NCBI GenBank assembly: GCA_009785425.1
Contig: WQWI01000004.1
Span: 41,381 to 105,380, forward strand
Direction of reading: 5' to 3'
DNA length: 64,000 nucleotides
Origin: Bacteroidales bacterium
Lineage (GTDB): Bacteria > Bacteroidota > Bacteroidia > Bacteroidales > P3
Below, piece by piece: positions 16,175 to 25,667 of the stretch (positions are counted from its first letter, which is position 1; each line of letters begins with the position of its first letter). The translations under genes and the position numbers were made by a program. Below the pieces are notes generated by a model, which was not told the DNA's origin, searched no databases, and saw nothing but the letters and a program-made list of their open reading frames with translations.

Positions 16175-16209
16175 AACCTATGGGGAGGTGAGTAGCCTCT
16201 CCATAGGTT
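16175..16209 (+). terminator. Terminator after the peptide gene
   Basis: A 14-bp stem (aacctatggggagg with its complement, one G-U pair), a 7-nt loop, then tgttta. It begins 10 nt after the peptide stop codon. Confidence 0.8.
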
Positions 16210-16261
16210 TGTTTATGGTTCAGGATTAGAGTGAAATGTTTGACAAATCTAAATTTATTCG

Positions 16262-16269
16262 TATATTTG
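16262..16269 (+). promoter_or_regulatory. -7 box for the gene at 16340
   Basis: TATATTTG, 70 nt before the ATG at 16340. Confidence 0.65.
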
Positions 16270-16339
16270 CAAAAAAATATCAAAAAAACATTATCCTCAT
16301 TTTGAACTTCGTTTTTTAACTCTTTAGTTGACCTACTCC

Positions 16340-17263
16340 ATGACTACCTACAAACTTATTCTGCTTGTTTCTTTGTTTTTGGCAACCAAGATTGTTATGG
16401 CACAAAACATCGAGGGGCGTGTAATTTCTGAAAATGGAGATGCGATTCCTTTCGCCTCCATTTTTCTAAAAAATAAAAATATCGGCATTATCTCCGATAT
16501 TGAAGGAAAATATCGATTGCCGAGTAGTTTTTTATTGGAAGTGACAGATACTATAATTTTTTCGTCTGTCGGATACACAACCAGAAGCATACCTATTATT
16601 GTGTTTAAAGAAAAACTGTCGGCAGGAGACACAAACGTCGTGATGTTAATAAACTCCGTATCGTTACCGGAAGTAACGATTACATCAAACGCCAACCTGT
16701 CAAACGAATACGGTATGTTTCATTTACAGCGAGCGAATTTCTCCGTGTCGTCTCCGTCACTCAGAGTGATGGTTTTTGTAAAAAATACGGACAGTATCCC
16801 AAAAATTATTCAAAGTGTAAATATCCGAACCATCGGCGTCAGTGCGAGTGAAGTGGAAAAGTTAAGAGTGTTTTTTTATCAACAAACGGAAAATGGTTTC
16901 CAAAACATTCACATTCCCAGTGGTCCCATTTTCATTACCGACTTCACCCAGCAAGATATACGACACGATGTTTCAGAACATCGTATTCCCTTTCCTGCGG
17001 AAGGAATTTATGTGGGAATTGAATCGATTGGTAAAGAAAACATTGTTCAAGACATGGATGAAAGAAGAGGTCTTAGACTCAGTGGCACAGATAGAGCCGG
17101 TCAGTCTTATAGTTGGATATTTGTAAATGAAGAATGGGAGCAATTTCCTCCTCCGCGAGAAATAATAGCCGAGGCTATGAAAGACGTACCAATAAGACAT
17201 AGGTGGTGGGTTCGAAGATTACTCCGTAATATGAATTTTCAAATCGGAATTACGGCACACTAA
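16340..17263 (+). CDS. Carboxypeptidase-regulatory-like domain protein
   Basis: 307 residues with a signal peptide (LILLVSLFLATKIVMAQ). The ATG at 16340 is chosen over an upstream TTG. Residues about 22-105 form a CarboxypepD_reg-like beta-sandwich (IEGRVISENGDAIPFASIFL, IISDIEGKYRLP, FSSVGYTTRSIPI). The remainder is beta-rich without a known motif. The protein is exported and probably surface-associated. The next gene has the same N-terminal domain, so the two may share a role. Confidence 0.75.
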   Translation: MTTYKLILLVSLFLATKIVMAQNIEGRVISENGDAIPFASIFLKNKNIGIISDIEGKYRLPSSFLLEVTDTIIFSSVGYTTRSIPIIVFKEKLSAGDTNVVMLINSVSLPEVTITSNANLSNEYGMFHLQRANFSVSSPSLRVMVFVKNTDSIPKIIQSVNIRTIGVSASEVEKLRVFFYQQTENGFQNIHIPSGPIFITDFTQQDIRHDVSEHRIPFPAEGIYVGIESIGKENIVQDMDERRGLRLSGTDRAGQSYSWIFVNEEWEQFPPPREIIAEAMKDVPIRHRWWVRRLLRNMNFQIGITAH

Positions 17264-17293
17264 GTAGGTTCAAAATAAGTTCAGAGAAATTAG

Positions 17294-17301
17294 TATCTTT
17301 G
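17294..17301 (+). promoter_or_regulatory. -7 box for the DUF5686 gene
   Basis: TATCTTTG, 23 nt before the ATG at 17325. Confidence 0.7.
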
Positions 17302-17324
17302 CACAGTCGTTAATTGTCGTAATT

Positions 17325-19778
17325 ATGCCAAAAAAAACATCCTTAATAATGCTGCTTTCTCTTTGTGCCATTAATCTGCTAACGGCACAATCGCACATTA
17401 TCAGAGGAACAGTAACAGACGAAAACGGCTCGCCTCTGCCATTTGTAACTGTTTTTCTTACCACATCCCAAACAGGTACCATAACTAACAATGACGGTGC
17501 GTTTGCTTTGCATTTTTCTAGAAATGCAGATATTTTGAGAGCGTCTTTTATGGGCTATGAAACACAAACCATAGACGTGAGCACAAGTACCGGTTTTTTG
17601 AATATTCGATTGAGACCGTCTGCGATACAGTTGGGCGAAATAGTTGTAACTGCCCTTTCCGCAGAGGAATTGCTAAGAAAAGCCATTGAAAGAATACCCG
17701 ATAACTTTCGGCAAGAACCGTTTCTTGTTCGGAGTTATGTTCGCAACAAAGTTTTAGAGGCAGACTCCATACTTTTTATGCAAGAGATGGCACTAAATAT
17801 TGTGAAGTCGTATCACACTTCTTTTTCGGATCAATTTTTTTTGGCAAGAAACAGAAATTTCCGATTTACTTCGGAGCGTAACAGTGTGAGAGGTGTAGGA
17901 GATTTTGACGTTGTAAGCAATGTATCTAATTGGTTTAATGCAAGATTTTTTCGCAATCACGAGATTGAAGATTTGCCAAGCAGTTCATTCAATAATAGAC
18001 CGGTGCATGTGTTGGGATTTTCTCCGAGAGACACAAGAAGCGGTAGTCTCAATGGAAGAGTTTATATTGATGCAGAAGATTTGGCGTTTGTCCGTTTTGA
18101 AATCACCTTCGAAGGAGGTAGAATGCCGGGCAGTAGTCTAATCGTCCAATATGAAAAAATTGGCGACAAATACTATTTGATGCATGCCACAGCCACAGCT
18201 ATCAATAGGCGTCGTGACCGGACTATACCTGTGGAAACCAGTATGATTACTACTGCCATAATTCATTCATTTTCGCAAGACGATATAGAAGGAACACATG
18301 TGCGTCGCAACGATATTTTGGCTTGGCAGGCTACACAAGAATACGATACACTTTTTTGGCAACAGCACAATGCTCTTTTGCCCGATTCCGCTATTTTAAG
18401 GGCCTTGGAAAGGTACGCAGAAGCACAGAGAAGAGACACCATTACGCCCATTGAGCCTATTGCTTTGACAGCAGACACTTTGGAAAAACATACAGAAGTT
18501 CAAGGAAACAGTGCCGTTGCAACCTTTGGGTTGATAGATTTAAGAACAGGCGATGTTGTAATTCCTGCCGAAAGGAACCAACAAACTCAAACGCCACCAA
18601 GAAGATTATATGTGCCTAATCTTTCTCTTATGGTGTCATCGGATTTGGCAAGTGATTTTTCATCATTCAATCACAATTTAAATTCAATAAATAGGTACGC
18701 TTTACATCGAATCCGTGGCATTCGTAATCCTCTGGTCGGTATATTGGGTCTTACGGCTTACATCTACGTTGTGTCTCCTCCTCTTGAAAATGCTACATCG
18801 GAATGGTTGTTATTAAACAAAAACGGAATGCAAGCAGGAATGAATCCTACTGTTTTTAACCGATCGGGAGCATCTCATTTGTTTGGGATTAACGATTTAG
18901 TGTTGTCCGATTTCAAAAAAAATAGCCATCTTGATTTTCTACGTTTGCACACAATCCGGCACGATGGGGCTTTCGCAAGAGCGTTTTTAATAGAAGAAGA
19001 ACTCGCCAAAGTTGATTTCAGACACGGAATGAATGCACAGAACTATTTATTTTTATACTGGACGGAACTTCTTCAACTTCGAGTAGTAAACCTCATTAGT
19101 CCGTTTAGAACAAGAGAAGTGCGAACGTTTGATGGACCGGAAAACAGACAGCCAATAATTATGGATCGAGGCAGAAGTTGGGTAAAATATCTTTTCAGAC
19201 CCGAAATGGACTTTCAACGGCATATTCAGCAAGCAGATTTAACAGACGAAGAGCAAAGATATTTGAGGCGAGTGGCTCGCTGGTCGTGGCTTAATTTGGC
19301 ATCTCCACAAATGTTTTTTATGCCAAGATTTTCATTAGGCGAAAATCACAGTTTTACATTTAGTATTAATTATTTGCCTGTGCCTTTTGGCGAAATGTTT
19401 CGACAAAATATTTGGTTTATGCAAAATCATAGTCAATTGCACGGCGTGTTTTTGAGCCAATATCGAAACTTTGAGCAAACTTTTTTTGGCATAGGTTATA
19501 AACTTTATGATATGAGATTATTTGCCAATATGTATGTAACATCCTCTGTTGATTTTTGGCAACAGCCAGAGGATTTTAATTTTAGAACAACCTCTGCGTT
19601 CAATGGTTTTCGTATTGGACAAACATTTGAGTATCGAACCCTTCGAAATCAGTTCAGCGGACACAGCAGGCTCTCTATCCTTTTGGGTTATAACTACAAA
19701 ACAAAAGGATACATGCCGGAAAGTTTTTTTATGGGCGAGAATTTTAATGTGAGTGTTGGGTTTCGGTGGAATTTTTAG
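17325..19778 (+). CDS. DUF5686 outer-membrane protein with carboxypeptidase-regulatory-like domain
   Basis: 817 residues. A signal peptide (LIMLLSLCAINLLTAQ) is followed by a CarboxypepD_reg-like domain (about 22-105: IRGTVTDENGSPLPFVTVFL). The DUF5686 region follows (LSAEELLRKAIERIPDNFRQEPFLVRSYVRNKV), and the C-terminal half has beta-barrel-like strands ending in an aromatic residue (VSVGFRWNF), typical of outer-membrane insertion. The family is widespread in Bacteroidota and of unknown function. The gene has its own promoter and is separate from the efflux operon that follows. Confidence 0.82.
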   Translation: MPKKTSLIMLLSLCAINLLTAQSHIIRGTVTDENGSPLPFVTVFLTTSQTGTITNNDGAFALHFSRNADILRASFMGYETQTIDVSTSTGFLNIRLRPSAIQLGEIVVTALSAEELLRKAIERIPDNFRQEPFLVRSYVRNKVLEADSILFMQEMALNIVKSYHTSFSDQFFLARNRNFRFTSERNSVRGVGDFDVVSNVSNWFNARFFRNHEIEDLPSSSFNNRPVHVLGFSPRDTRSGSLNGRVYIDAEDLAFVRFEITFEGGRMPGSSLIVQYEKIGDKYYLMHATATAINRRRDRTIPVETSMITTAIIHSFSQDDIEGTHVRRNDILAWQATQEYDTLFWQQHNALLPDSAILRALERYAEAQRRDTITPIEPIALTADTLEKHTEVQGNSAVATFGLIDLRTGDVVIPAERNQQTQTPPRRLYVPNLSLMVSSDLASDFSSFNHNLNSINRYALHRIRGIRNPLVGILGLTAYIYVVSPPLENATSEWLLLNKNGMQAGMNPTVFNRSGASHLFGINDLVLSDFKKNSHLDFLRLHTIRHDGAFARAFLIEEELAKVDFRHGMNAQNYLFLYWTELLQLRVVNLISPFRTREVRTFDGPENRQPIIMDRGRSWVKYLFRPEMDFQRHIQQADLTDEEQRYLRRVARWSWLNLASPQMFFMPRFSLGENHSFTFSINYLPVPFGEMFRQNIWFMQNHSQLHGVFLSQYRNFEQTFFGIGYKLYDMRLFANMYVTSSVDFWQQPEDFNFRTTSAFNGFRIGQTFEYRTLRNQFSGHSRLSILLGYNYKTKGYMPESFFMGENFNVSVGFRWNF

Positions 19779-19820
19779 AACAATCGAGTGAAAAAAGTTT
19801 TAATTTCACAAAAAAAAGTG

Positions 19821-19828
19821 TAACTTTG
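19821..19828 (+). promoter_or_regulatory. -7 box for the MacAB-TolC-like operon
   Basis: TAACTTTG, 48 nt before the ATG at 19877. Confidence 0.65.
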
Positions 19829-19876
19829 TAGCCACTTACTTCGTCATATGAGAACAACAACAACAAACGCCCTTTT

Positions 19877-20542
19877 ATGATACAAATTTCCGACTTGAAT
19901 AAAACCTACTTCGGTGCACAGCCCCTGCACGTTCTGAAAGGTATAGACTTAAACATCAAAGAAGGCGAATACGTCGCCATTATGGGAGCATCAGGCTCGG
20001 GAAAATCCACACTGCTCAACATTTTGGGGATTTTGGATAATTACGACACCGGCACGTATCACCTCAACGGCAGACTAATCAAAGACTTGACAGAAACACA
20101 ATCAGCACGGTTGAGAAACGAAATGATAGGCTTTGTGTTTCAATCGTTCAATCTGATTGCCTTCAAAAATGCGATGGAAAACGTTGCACTTCCACTGTAT
20201 TATCGCAACATTTCGCGACGAAAACGCAATAATATTGCATTGGAATTTTTAGATAAAGTCGGCTTGAAAGACTGGTGGCATCACTTGCCGAATGAGTTGT
20301 CGGGCGGACAAAAACAGCGTGTTGCAATCGCTCGTGCACTGATTTCAGACCCGAATATTATTTTGGCAGACGAACCCACAGGAGCATTAGACAGCAAAAC
20401 ATCTACTGAAGTTATTGAACTTTTGAGCGAAGTCAATCGTATGGGAAAAACTGTGATTATTGTTACGCATGAGAGAGAAGTTGCGGAAAAAACGCAACGG
20501 ATTATCAATATCAAGGATGGGATTATTGAAATTGAGAATTAG
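19877..20542 (+). CDS. MacB-type ABC transporter ATPase
   Basis: 221 residues, a single nucleotide-binding domain: Walker A GASGSGKST (about 36-44), Q-loop FVFQSFNLI, signature LSGGQKQRVAIARAL, Walker B IILADEPTGALD and switch IIIVTHERE. It belongs to the MacB/LolD/FtsE group that powers mechanotransmission by partner permeases. It is the first of five genes (ATPase, two permeases, adaptor, TolC) that together form a complete tripartite pump or signalling exporter. The substrate cannot be read from the sequence. Confidence 0.92.
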   Translation: MIQISDLNKTYFGAQPLHVLKGIDLNIKEGEYVAIMGASGSGKSTLLNILGILDNYDTGTYHLNGRLIKDLTETQSARLRNEMIGFVFQSFNLIAFKNAMENVALPLYYRNISRRKRNNIALEFLDKVGLKDWWHHLPNELSGGQKQRVAIARALISDPNIILADEPTGALDSKTSTEVIELLSEVNRMGKTVIIVTHEREVAEKTQRIINIKDGIIEIEN

Positions 20543-20551
20543 GAATTAGGA

Positions 20552-21808
20552 ATGGATACATTATACGAAATATTGACCACTTTTCGCAAAAACAAACTGC
20601 GAACTGCCCTTACGGGTTTCGCTGTGGCGTGGGGAATTTTTATGCTCATTGTGCTGTTGGGTGCTGGAAATGGGCTGATAAATGCTTCGCTTTCATGGTT
20701 CGATGGGCGAGCGACTAATGTTGCTGGGCTCCACCCCGGTCGCACGTCCATACCTCATCAAGGTTTTCGCGTCAATCGTCAGATTCGTTTTGAAATGGGC
20801 GATTTAGAATTTCTCAAAAATCAATTTCCCGACAACATTTCCATAATCGTTCCATCACTACGGCTTTGGAACAGAACGGTTTCGGCAGGCACAAATTCCG
20901 CCATCGTAAATGTCAACGCAGAACTTCCCGAAATGGCAGTAATACAAGGTTTCACCATTTCGCAGGGCAACGGGCGATTCATCAACCAAATCGATATTGA
21001 CCAACGTCGCAAAGTGGCGGTTATTCATCCGCAAACAGCGGCTATTTTGTTTCCCAATCAAGATCCGTTGGGACAACATGTCAGAATTGGCAGTATTCTT
21101 TTCTTAGTGGTTGGAGTCTACGACCCTCCGCTTGGTGATGGCGATAGAAACCAAAGATTTATCGTGCCTTTTACAACCGCACGAGAGGTGTTTAATGTAG
21201 GTCCATTTGTTCATAGTATTTCGATGGTTCTCGAAAATCTCACCACGCAGGAAGACAACGAAAATTTCAGACGAGATGTTATAGCAGCATTAGCACAAAG
21301 AAAACAGTTCCATCCTGATGATAGAAATGCGGTTTGGATGTGGAACATGTACCAAAATTACTTGCAAACCAATGCGATTATGCGTGTGTTGACCATTGCC
21401 GTTTGGATTATTGGATTATTCATGCTAATTTCGGGTGTTGTGGGTGTGAGTAACATCATGTTAATCAGCGTGAAAGAGCGCACCAAAGAATTTGGTATTC
21501 GCAAAGCCATTGGGGCTTCGCCGATGTCAATTTTGAAAGTGGTTGTGCTGGAATCAATCATCATCACGACTGTTTTCGGATATATCGGCATGCTTTTAGG
21601 CATTGGACTAACTGAAGGTATTCATACCTTGATGCAAGCCCAAGAAGGTGCGGATGGAGCATCGCAGATGTTTACCAATCCTACGGTGGATCTCTCTATT
21701 GCCATCGCAGCAACTTTAACCATGATTATTGCCGGCACGTTGGCAGGGTTTTTCCCTGCACGGAATGCTGTAATGATAAAACCTGTAACCGCACTGTCAG
21801 CAAAATAA
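20552..21808 (+). CDS. MacB-type ABC permease 1
   Basis: 418 residues with the MacB/FtsX layout: an N-terminal transmembrane helix (LTGFAVAWGIFMLIVLLGAGNGL), a large periplasmic domain (about 50-280) and three C-terminal helices. The conserved stretch VSNIMLISVKERTKEFGIRKAIGA marks the FtsX domain. It is paired with the ATPase ending 10 nt upstream and a second, divergent permease downstream, so a heterodimeric channel is likely. Confidence 0.9.
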   Translation: MDTLYEILTTFRKNKLRTALTGFAVAWGIFMLIVLLGAGNGLINASLSWFDGRATNVAGLHPGRTSIPHQGFRVNRQIRFEMGDLEFLKNQFPDNISIIVPSLRLWNRTVSAGTNSAIVNVNAELPEMAVIQGFTISQGNGRFINQIDIDQRRKVAVIHPQTAAILFPNQDPLGQHVRIGSILFLVVGVYDPPLGDGDRNQRFIVPFTTAREVFNVGPFVHSISMVLENLTTQEDNENFRRDVIAALAQRKQFHPDDRNAVWMWNMYQNYLQTNAIMRVLTIAVWIIGLFMLISGVVGVSNIMLISVKERTKEFGIRKAIGASPMSILKVVVLESIIITTVFGYIGMLLGIGLTEGIHTLMQAQEGADGASQMFTNPTVDLSIAIAATLTMIIAGTLAGFFPARNAVMIKPVTALSAK

Positions 21809-21813
21809 CACCT

Positions 21814-21840
21814 GTAAGGGCGTATTGCAATACGCCCCTA
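21814..21840. repeat. Short palindromic repeat between permease genes
   Basis: taagggcgtattgcaatacg plus cccct: the stem gggcgtattg/caatacgccc is nearly perfect. It is related to the remnant at 45775-45799 in queG. Confidence 0.7.
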
Positions 21841-21869
21841 CGGCACAAAAAACAAATCTAACTCACACC

Positions 21870-23114
21870 ATGTTCGACCTCGATAAATTAAACGAAATCA
21901 TCCAAACCATCACCCGTAATAAAACGCGGAGTTTCCTCACTGCCTTTGGCGTGTTTTGGGGAGTTTTTATGCTCGTTGTGCTGATTGGTGGAGGGAATGG
22001 GTTGGATCATCTTCTCAGACAACAAATCGGAGGCATCGCTACGAATTCCGCCTTTGTTTGGACAGATCGAACGGCAGAGCCTTATCAAGGATTTCGCGAA
22101 GGACGATGGTGGTCGATGAGAACTCGAGATGTAGACATCATTAGAGCACAAATTCCTGAAATAGAACACATTGTTGGATATAACTCGCGTTGGGGACAAA
22201 CCGCAGTTAGGGGTGAAAACACCACACAAGCCCATGTGCGAGGCGTTACACCACTATTTACCAAAATTATCCAGCCAAACATCTTGAAAGGACGCTATAT
22301 CAACGAAATAGATGTATTACAACAACGAAAAGTGGTCGTCATCGGCAGACGCGTGTACGAAACGCTGTTTTCGCCTGACGAAGACCCCATTGGGGAAAGA
22401 ATTTTGCTGAACGGTGTGTCGCTTCAAGTGGTTGGCGTTTTCGAACCGATTTCCGAAAACATGTCCATCGACGGAAACGACAATGAAGCAGTGATACTCC
22501 CATTGCCTACCAAACAACTGATGTTTCGATCGGGCGACCGCATAGACCTCATTGCGTTCACCGCCCGAAGCGGGCATCGCGTCAGCGATATAGAGGAAAG
22601 GGTTTCACAAATTCTCAAACGCGAACACCGCATCGCTCCGCACGATAGAAGAGCGGTTGTCATTATGAATATCGAAAGAGAATATCTGATGTTTGCCAAC
22701 TTGTTTTTGGGTATCAATATCCTCATTTGGATTGTAGGGCTTGGCACGCTTTTGGCAGGAGTGATAGGCGTGAGCAACATCATGATGGTGACAGTGAGAG
22801 AACGCACGCAGGAAATCGGTGTAAGACGAGCACTTGGTGCAAAGCCTTGGCAGATTTTGTCGCAGATTTTGTCTGAAACAGCAGTATTAACCGGAATTGC
22901 AGGGATGTTGGGAATTTCGTTTGGAGTGCTTGTTTTACAAGTCGCCGACATGGGAATAAGTGGAGGAGGAGGCGAAACGGCAGGATTTCAAATACAGTTT
23001 TGGACAGCAATTTCGGCTGCCGTCGTGTTACTTTTGCTCAGTATTGCCGCAGGATTATTGCCCGCTTGGCGAGCAATGCAGATTAAAGCCATTGATGCAC
23101 TTCGAGACGAATAA
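21870..23114 (+). CDS. MacB-type ABC permease 2
   Basis: 414 residues from the ATG at 21870 (MFDLDKLNEIIQT). The longer frame from 21825 starts inside a palindromic repeat. It has the same MacB layout as the preceding permease: first helix FLTAFGVFWGVFMLVVLIGGGNG, a periplasmic domain, then VSNIMMVTVRERTQEIGVRRALGA and three helices. The two permeases differ throughout, which suggests an old duplication forming a heterodimer. Confidence 0.9.
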   Translation: MFDLDKLNEIIQTITRNKTRSFLTAFGVFWGVFMLVVLIGGGNGLDHLLRQQIGGIATNSAFVWTDRTAEPYQGFREGRWWSMRTRDVDIIRAQIPEIEHIVGYNSRWGQTAVRGENTTQAHVRGVTPLFTKIIQPNILKGRYINEIDVLQQRKVVVIGRRVYETLFSPDEDPIGERILLNGVSLQVVGVFEPISENMSIDGNDNEAVILPLPTKQLMFRSGDRIDLIAFTARSGHRVSDIEERVSQILKREHRIAPHDRRAVVIMNIEREYLMFANLFLGINILIWIVGLGTLLAGVIGVSNIMMVTVRERTQEIGVRRALGAKPWQILSQILSETAVLTGIAGMLGISFGVLVLQVADMGISGGGGETAGFQIQFWTAISAAVVLLLLSIAAGLLPAWRAMQIKAIDALRDE

Positions 23115-23148
23115 AAAAATAAATTAAGCAACAAAAAAATCAATCAAT

Positions 23149-24243
23149 ATGAAAAAGTTCTTCAAGTACGCCCTTCTGGCAATCGTAGGATTCGTAGTAA
23201 TCTATACGTTTTACTTCCTTTACTCCAAATCAAGACCACAAGAAATCGTTTTCGAACTCATCGAAATGGAGCAACACACGATCACCCAACGAACTGTGGC
23301 AACAGGTACTGTTGTGCCTCGTGACGAAATTTTAATTAAGCCACAAATTAACGGCATTATCACACATCTTTACAAAGAAGTTGGGCAGTATGTTCGTAGA
23401 AATGAGGTCATTGCCAGAGTGATGGTCGTTCCAGAGATGGGTATGCTCAATGCCGCCGAAAGCCGTGTGAATATGGCACAAATCAGTTTCAGTCAAGCCG
23501 AAAGAGAAGTCGAACGCATTCAAACATTGTTCAGAAGCAACGTGATTGCTCGTGAAGAATTCGAGCAGGGCGAAATGAATTTCATGCGAGCCAAAGAGGA
23601 ACTTCAAGCCGCCCAAGATAATTTGGAAATTATCCGAACAGGCGTATCTTCACGCACGGCTAATTATGGCACCACACTGATTCGAAGCACGGTGAGCGGT
23701 TTGATTTTGGATATGCCGGTAAGGGTAGGAACATCCGTTGTGCAATCCAACAATTTCAGCGATGGCACAACCATTGCTACGGTTGCCGATATGACCGACA
23801 TGATTTTTCTGGGTAGAATCGATGAAACAGAAATTGGAAGAATCAATGAGGGAACGAATGTTGAAATCACGCTGGGAGCCCTGCAAAATGAAAAATTACA
23901 CGCCAATCTCGAATTCATATCACCGCGAGGTATCGAAGAAGCCGGTGCCATTATGTTTGAAATTCGGGCTGCACTAACGATTCCCGAAGATATTTTTGTA
24001 AGAGCCGGTTACTCGGCAAACGCCGAAATAATCACAGCCCAACGTGACAGCGTGATGACCATACCCGAATCCACCCTCGAGTTTAGCAACGATAGTGCAT
24101 TTGTACATATCCTAACTGCCGAACGTCCCCAGCAAGAATTTGAAAGAATCCCTGTAAAGATAGGACTTTCCGATGGACTCCGTATTGAAATTTTAAGTGG
24201 CATCAGCGAAGGCGACCGCATTCGTGGCGCAGTAAAACGATAA
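23149..24243 (+). CDS. Periplasmic adaptor (MacA/HlyD-like)
   Basis: 364 residues. One N-terminal helix (YALLAIVGFVVIYTFYFLY) anchors the protein. The lipoyl half-motif (VATGTVVPRDEILIKPQINGII), a coiled-coil hairpin (about 95-160), the second lipoyl half (STVSGLILDMPVRVGTSV) and a beta-barrel follow in the order typical of MacA. It links the two MacB-like permeases to the TolC-like channel encoded 4 nt downstream. Confidence 0.9.
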   Translation: MKKFFKYALLAIVGFVVIYTFYFLYSKSRPQEIVFELIEMEQHTITQRTVATGTVVPRDEILIKPQINGIITHLYKEVGQYVRRNEVIARVMVVPEMGMLNAAESRVNMAQISFSQAEREVERIQTLFRSNVIAREEFEQGEMNFMRAKEELQAAQDNLEIIRTGVSSRTANYGTTLIRSTVSGLILDMPVRVGTSVVQSNNFSDGTTIATVADMTDMIFLGRIDETEIGRINEGTNVEITLGALQNEKLHANLEFISPRGIEEAGAIMFEIRAALTIPEDIFVRAGYSANAEIITAQRDSVMTIPESTLEFSNDSAFVHILTAERPQQEFERIPVKIGLSDGLRIEILSGISEGDRIRGAVKR

Positions 24244-24247
24244 AACA

Positions 24248-25564
24248 ATGAAAAAACACATCATCATAGTACTCCTTGCAATCCCTATCCTTGCCATTTC
24301 TCAAAAACAATGGACTTTGGCAGATTGCATCAACCATGCTTTACGGCACAATATTCAAATTCAGCAGGCAAACATTGTTTCGCAAAGCACCCAATCGCAA
24401 TGGCAACAAGCCCGACACAATCGTTTGCCAAGCGTAAACGCAACCCTTTCCGATGGATTTAGTTTCGGACGAACGTTGGGACCCGACAATATTTTTATCA
24501 ATCAAAATTCTAATCTCGCAGATGGGGCACTAAATCTGAACGTGCCTGTTTTTCAAGGCTCACGCCTAACCCACGAAATCGCTGCACGACAACACGATTT
24601 TATGGCTGCCGTTGCAGACCACGAGCGAGTTAGAAATGATGTAAGTTTGACGGTAGTGTCGCATTTTCTGAATGTGTTGCTACAAAAAGAACATTTGAAA
24701 ATCGCACAACAACAACTATCCTTGACGGACACGTTACTTCATCGCATCGAGGTGTTCGTGCAAGCCGGAAGTGAGCCTATTTCAAGACTCTACGAACTCA
24801 AAGCACAATCTGCCAACGATGCATTTAACATCACCAACGCCGAACGAAATCTGCAATTTGCGTTGCTGGATTTGGCACAACTTTTGAATTTGGAAGATGT
24901 TGAAAATTTCAATATCTCTGCTCCTGACTTTGATTTAGATATTTCGCAAATGCCAATTCCTGTCGTGATTTTCGAAAATGCAATCGTTACTTTACCTAAT
25001 GTGAGGGCGGAGGAACATCGTTTAGAAAGTTCAATGCGAAATTTGGAAGTTGCGAGGTCGGCTCATTTTCCTACGGTTTCGCTCGGAGCTTCGACATCAA
25101 CAGGGTATTTTTATATGTTTGGTGGCGAATTTCCAAATGCTTCTTTTCGTTCGCAAATTGAGCAAAATTGGCGTAGTTTTGTGGGGGTGTCGGTAAACAT
25201 TCCTATTTTCAATCGTTTTTCAGTTAGGACAAATGTTTCGCAAAGCAGAATGCAGATTGAACATCAAGAGTTTCAAGTGCAGCAGGCGAGAAATGCCATT
25301 TACAATGATATTCAACGTGCGATGCTCAATGCCCACGTTTCAAGAGACCGTTACTTTGCTGCTGCAAATGCTGTTCGTGCCAATCAGCGGTCGTTTGAGT
25401 TTGTTGAGCAGGCGTTTGCATCCGGACGTACAACTTTTTTCGATATGCAGCAATCTCGAAATAATTTGGAGCGTGCCCGATCCGAGCAGATTCAAGCGAA
25501 ATACGAATTTATCTTCAATGTGAAAGTTTTGGATTTTTACAACGGAAGGGAAATCGGATTGTAG
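24248..25564 (+). CDS. TolC-family outer-membrane efflux protein
   Basis: 438 residues with a signal peptide (IIIVLLAIPILAIS). Two outer-membrane efflux repeats follow (WTLADCINHALRHNIQIQQAN near residue 22, and again in the second half), rich in long Gln/Ala/Arg helices. It is the last gene of the operon and is followed by a terminator at 25598-25627. It provides the outer-membrane channel of the pump. Confidence 0.92.
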   Translation: MKKHIIIVLLAIPILAISQKQWTLADCINHALRHNIQIQQANIVSQSTQSQWQQARHNRLPSVNATLSDGFSFGRTLGPDNIFINQNSNLADGALNLNVPVFQGSRLTHEIAARQHDFMAAVADHERVRNDVSLTVVSHFLNVLLQKEHLKIAQQQLSLTDTLLHRIEVFVQAGSEPISRLYELKAQSANDAFNITNAERNLQFALLDLAQLLNLEDVENFNISAPDFDLDISQMPIPVVIFENAIVTLPNVRAEEHRLESSMRNLEVARSAHFPTVSLGASTSTGYFYMFGGEFPNASFRSQIEQNWRSFVGVSVNIPIFNRFSVRTNVSQSRMQIEHQEFQVQQARNAIYNDIQRAMLNAHVSRDRYFAAANAVRANQRSFEFVEQAFASGRTTFFDMQQSRNNLERARSEQIQAKYEFIFNVKVLDFYNGREIGL

Positions 25565-25597
25565 TTTCGTGCCTATGTTTGCCTAACCCCAAAATAC

Positions 25598-25627
25598 GAG
25601 AGGTGTCATAGAATCAAGACACCTCTC
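25598..25627. terminator. Terminator between convergent genes
   Basis: A perfect 10-bp stem (gagaggtgtc/gacacctctc) with a 10-nt loop, then tttattt on the plus strand. It lies between the TolC-like gene and the convergent methylmalonyl-CoA mutase gene. Confidence 0.85.
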
Positions 25628-25667
25628 TTTATTTACGAACTTGTAGCAACAAAAGAAAATGAAGGCA

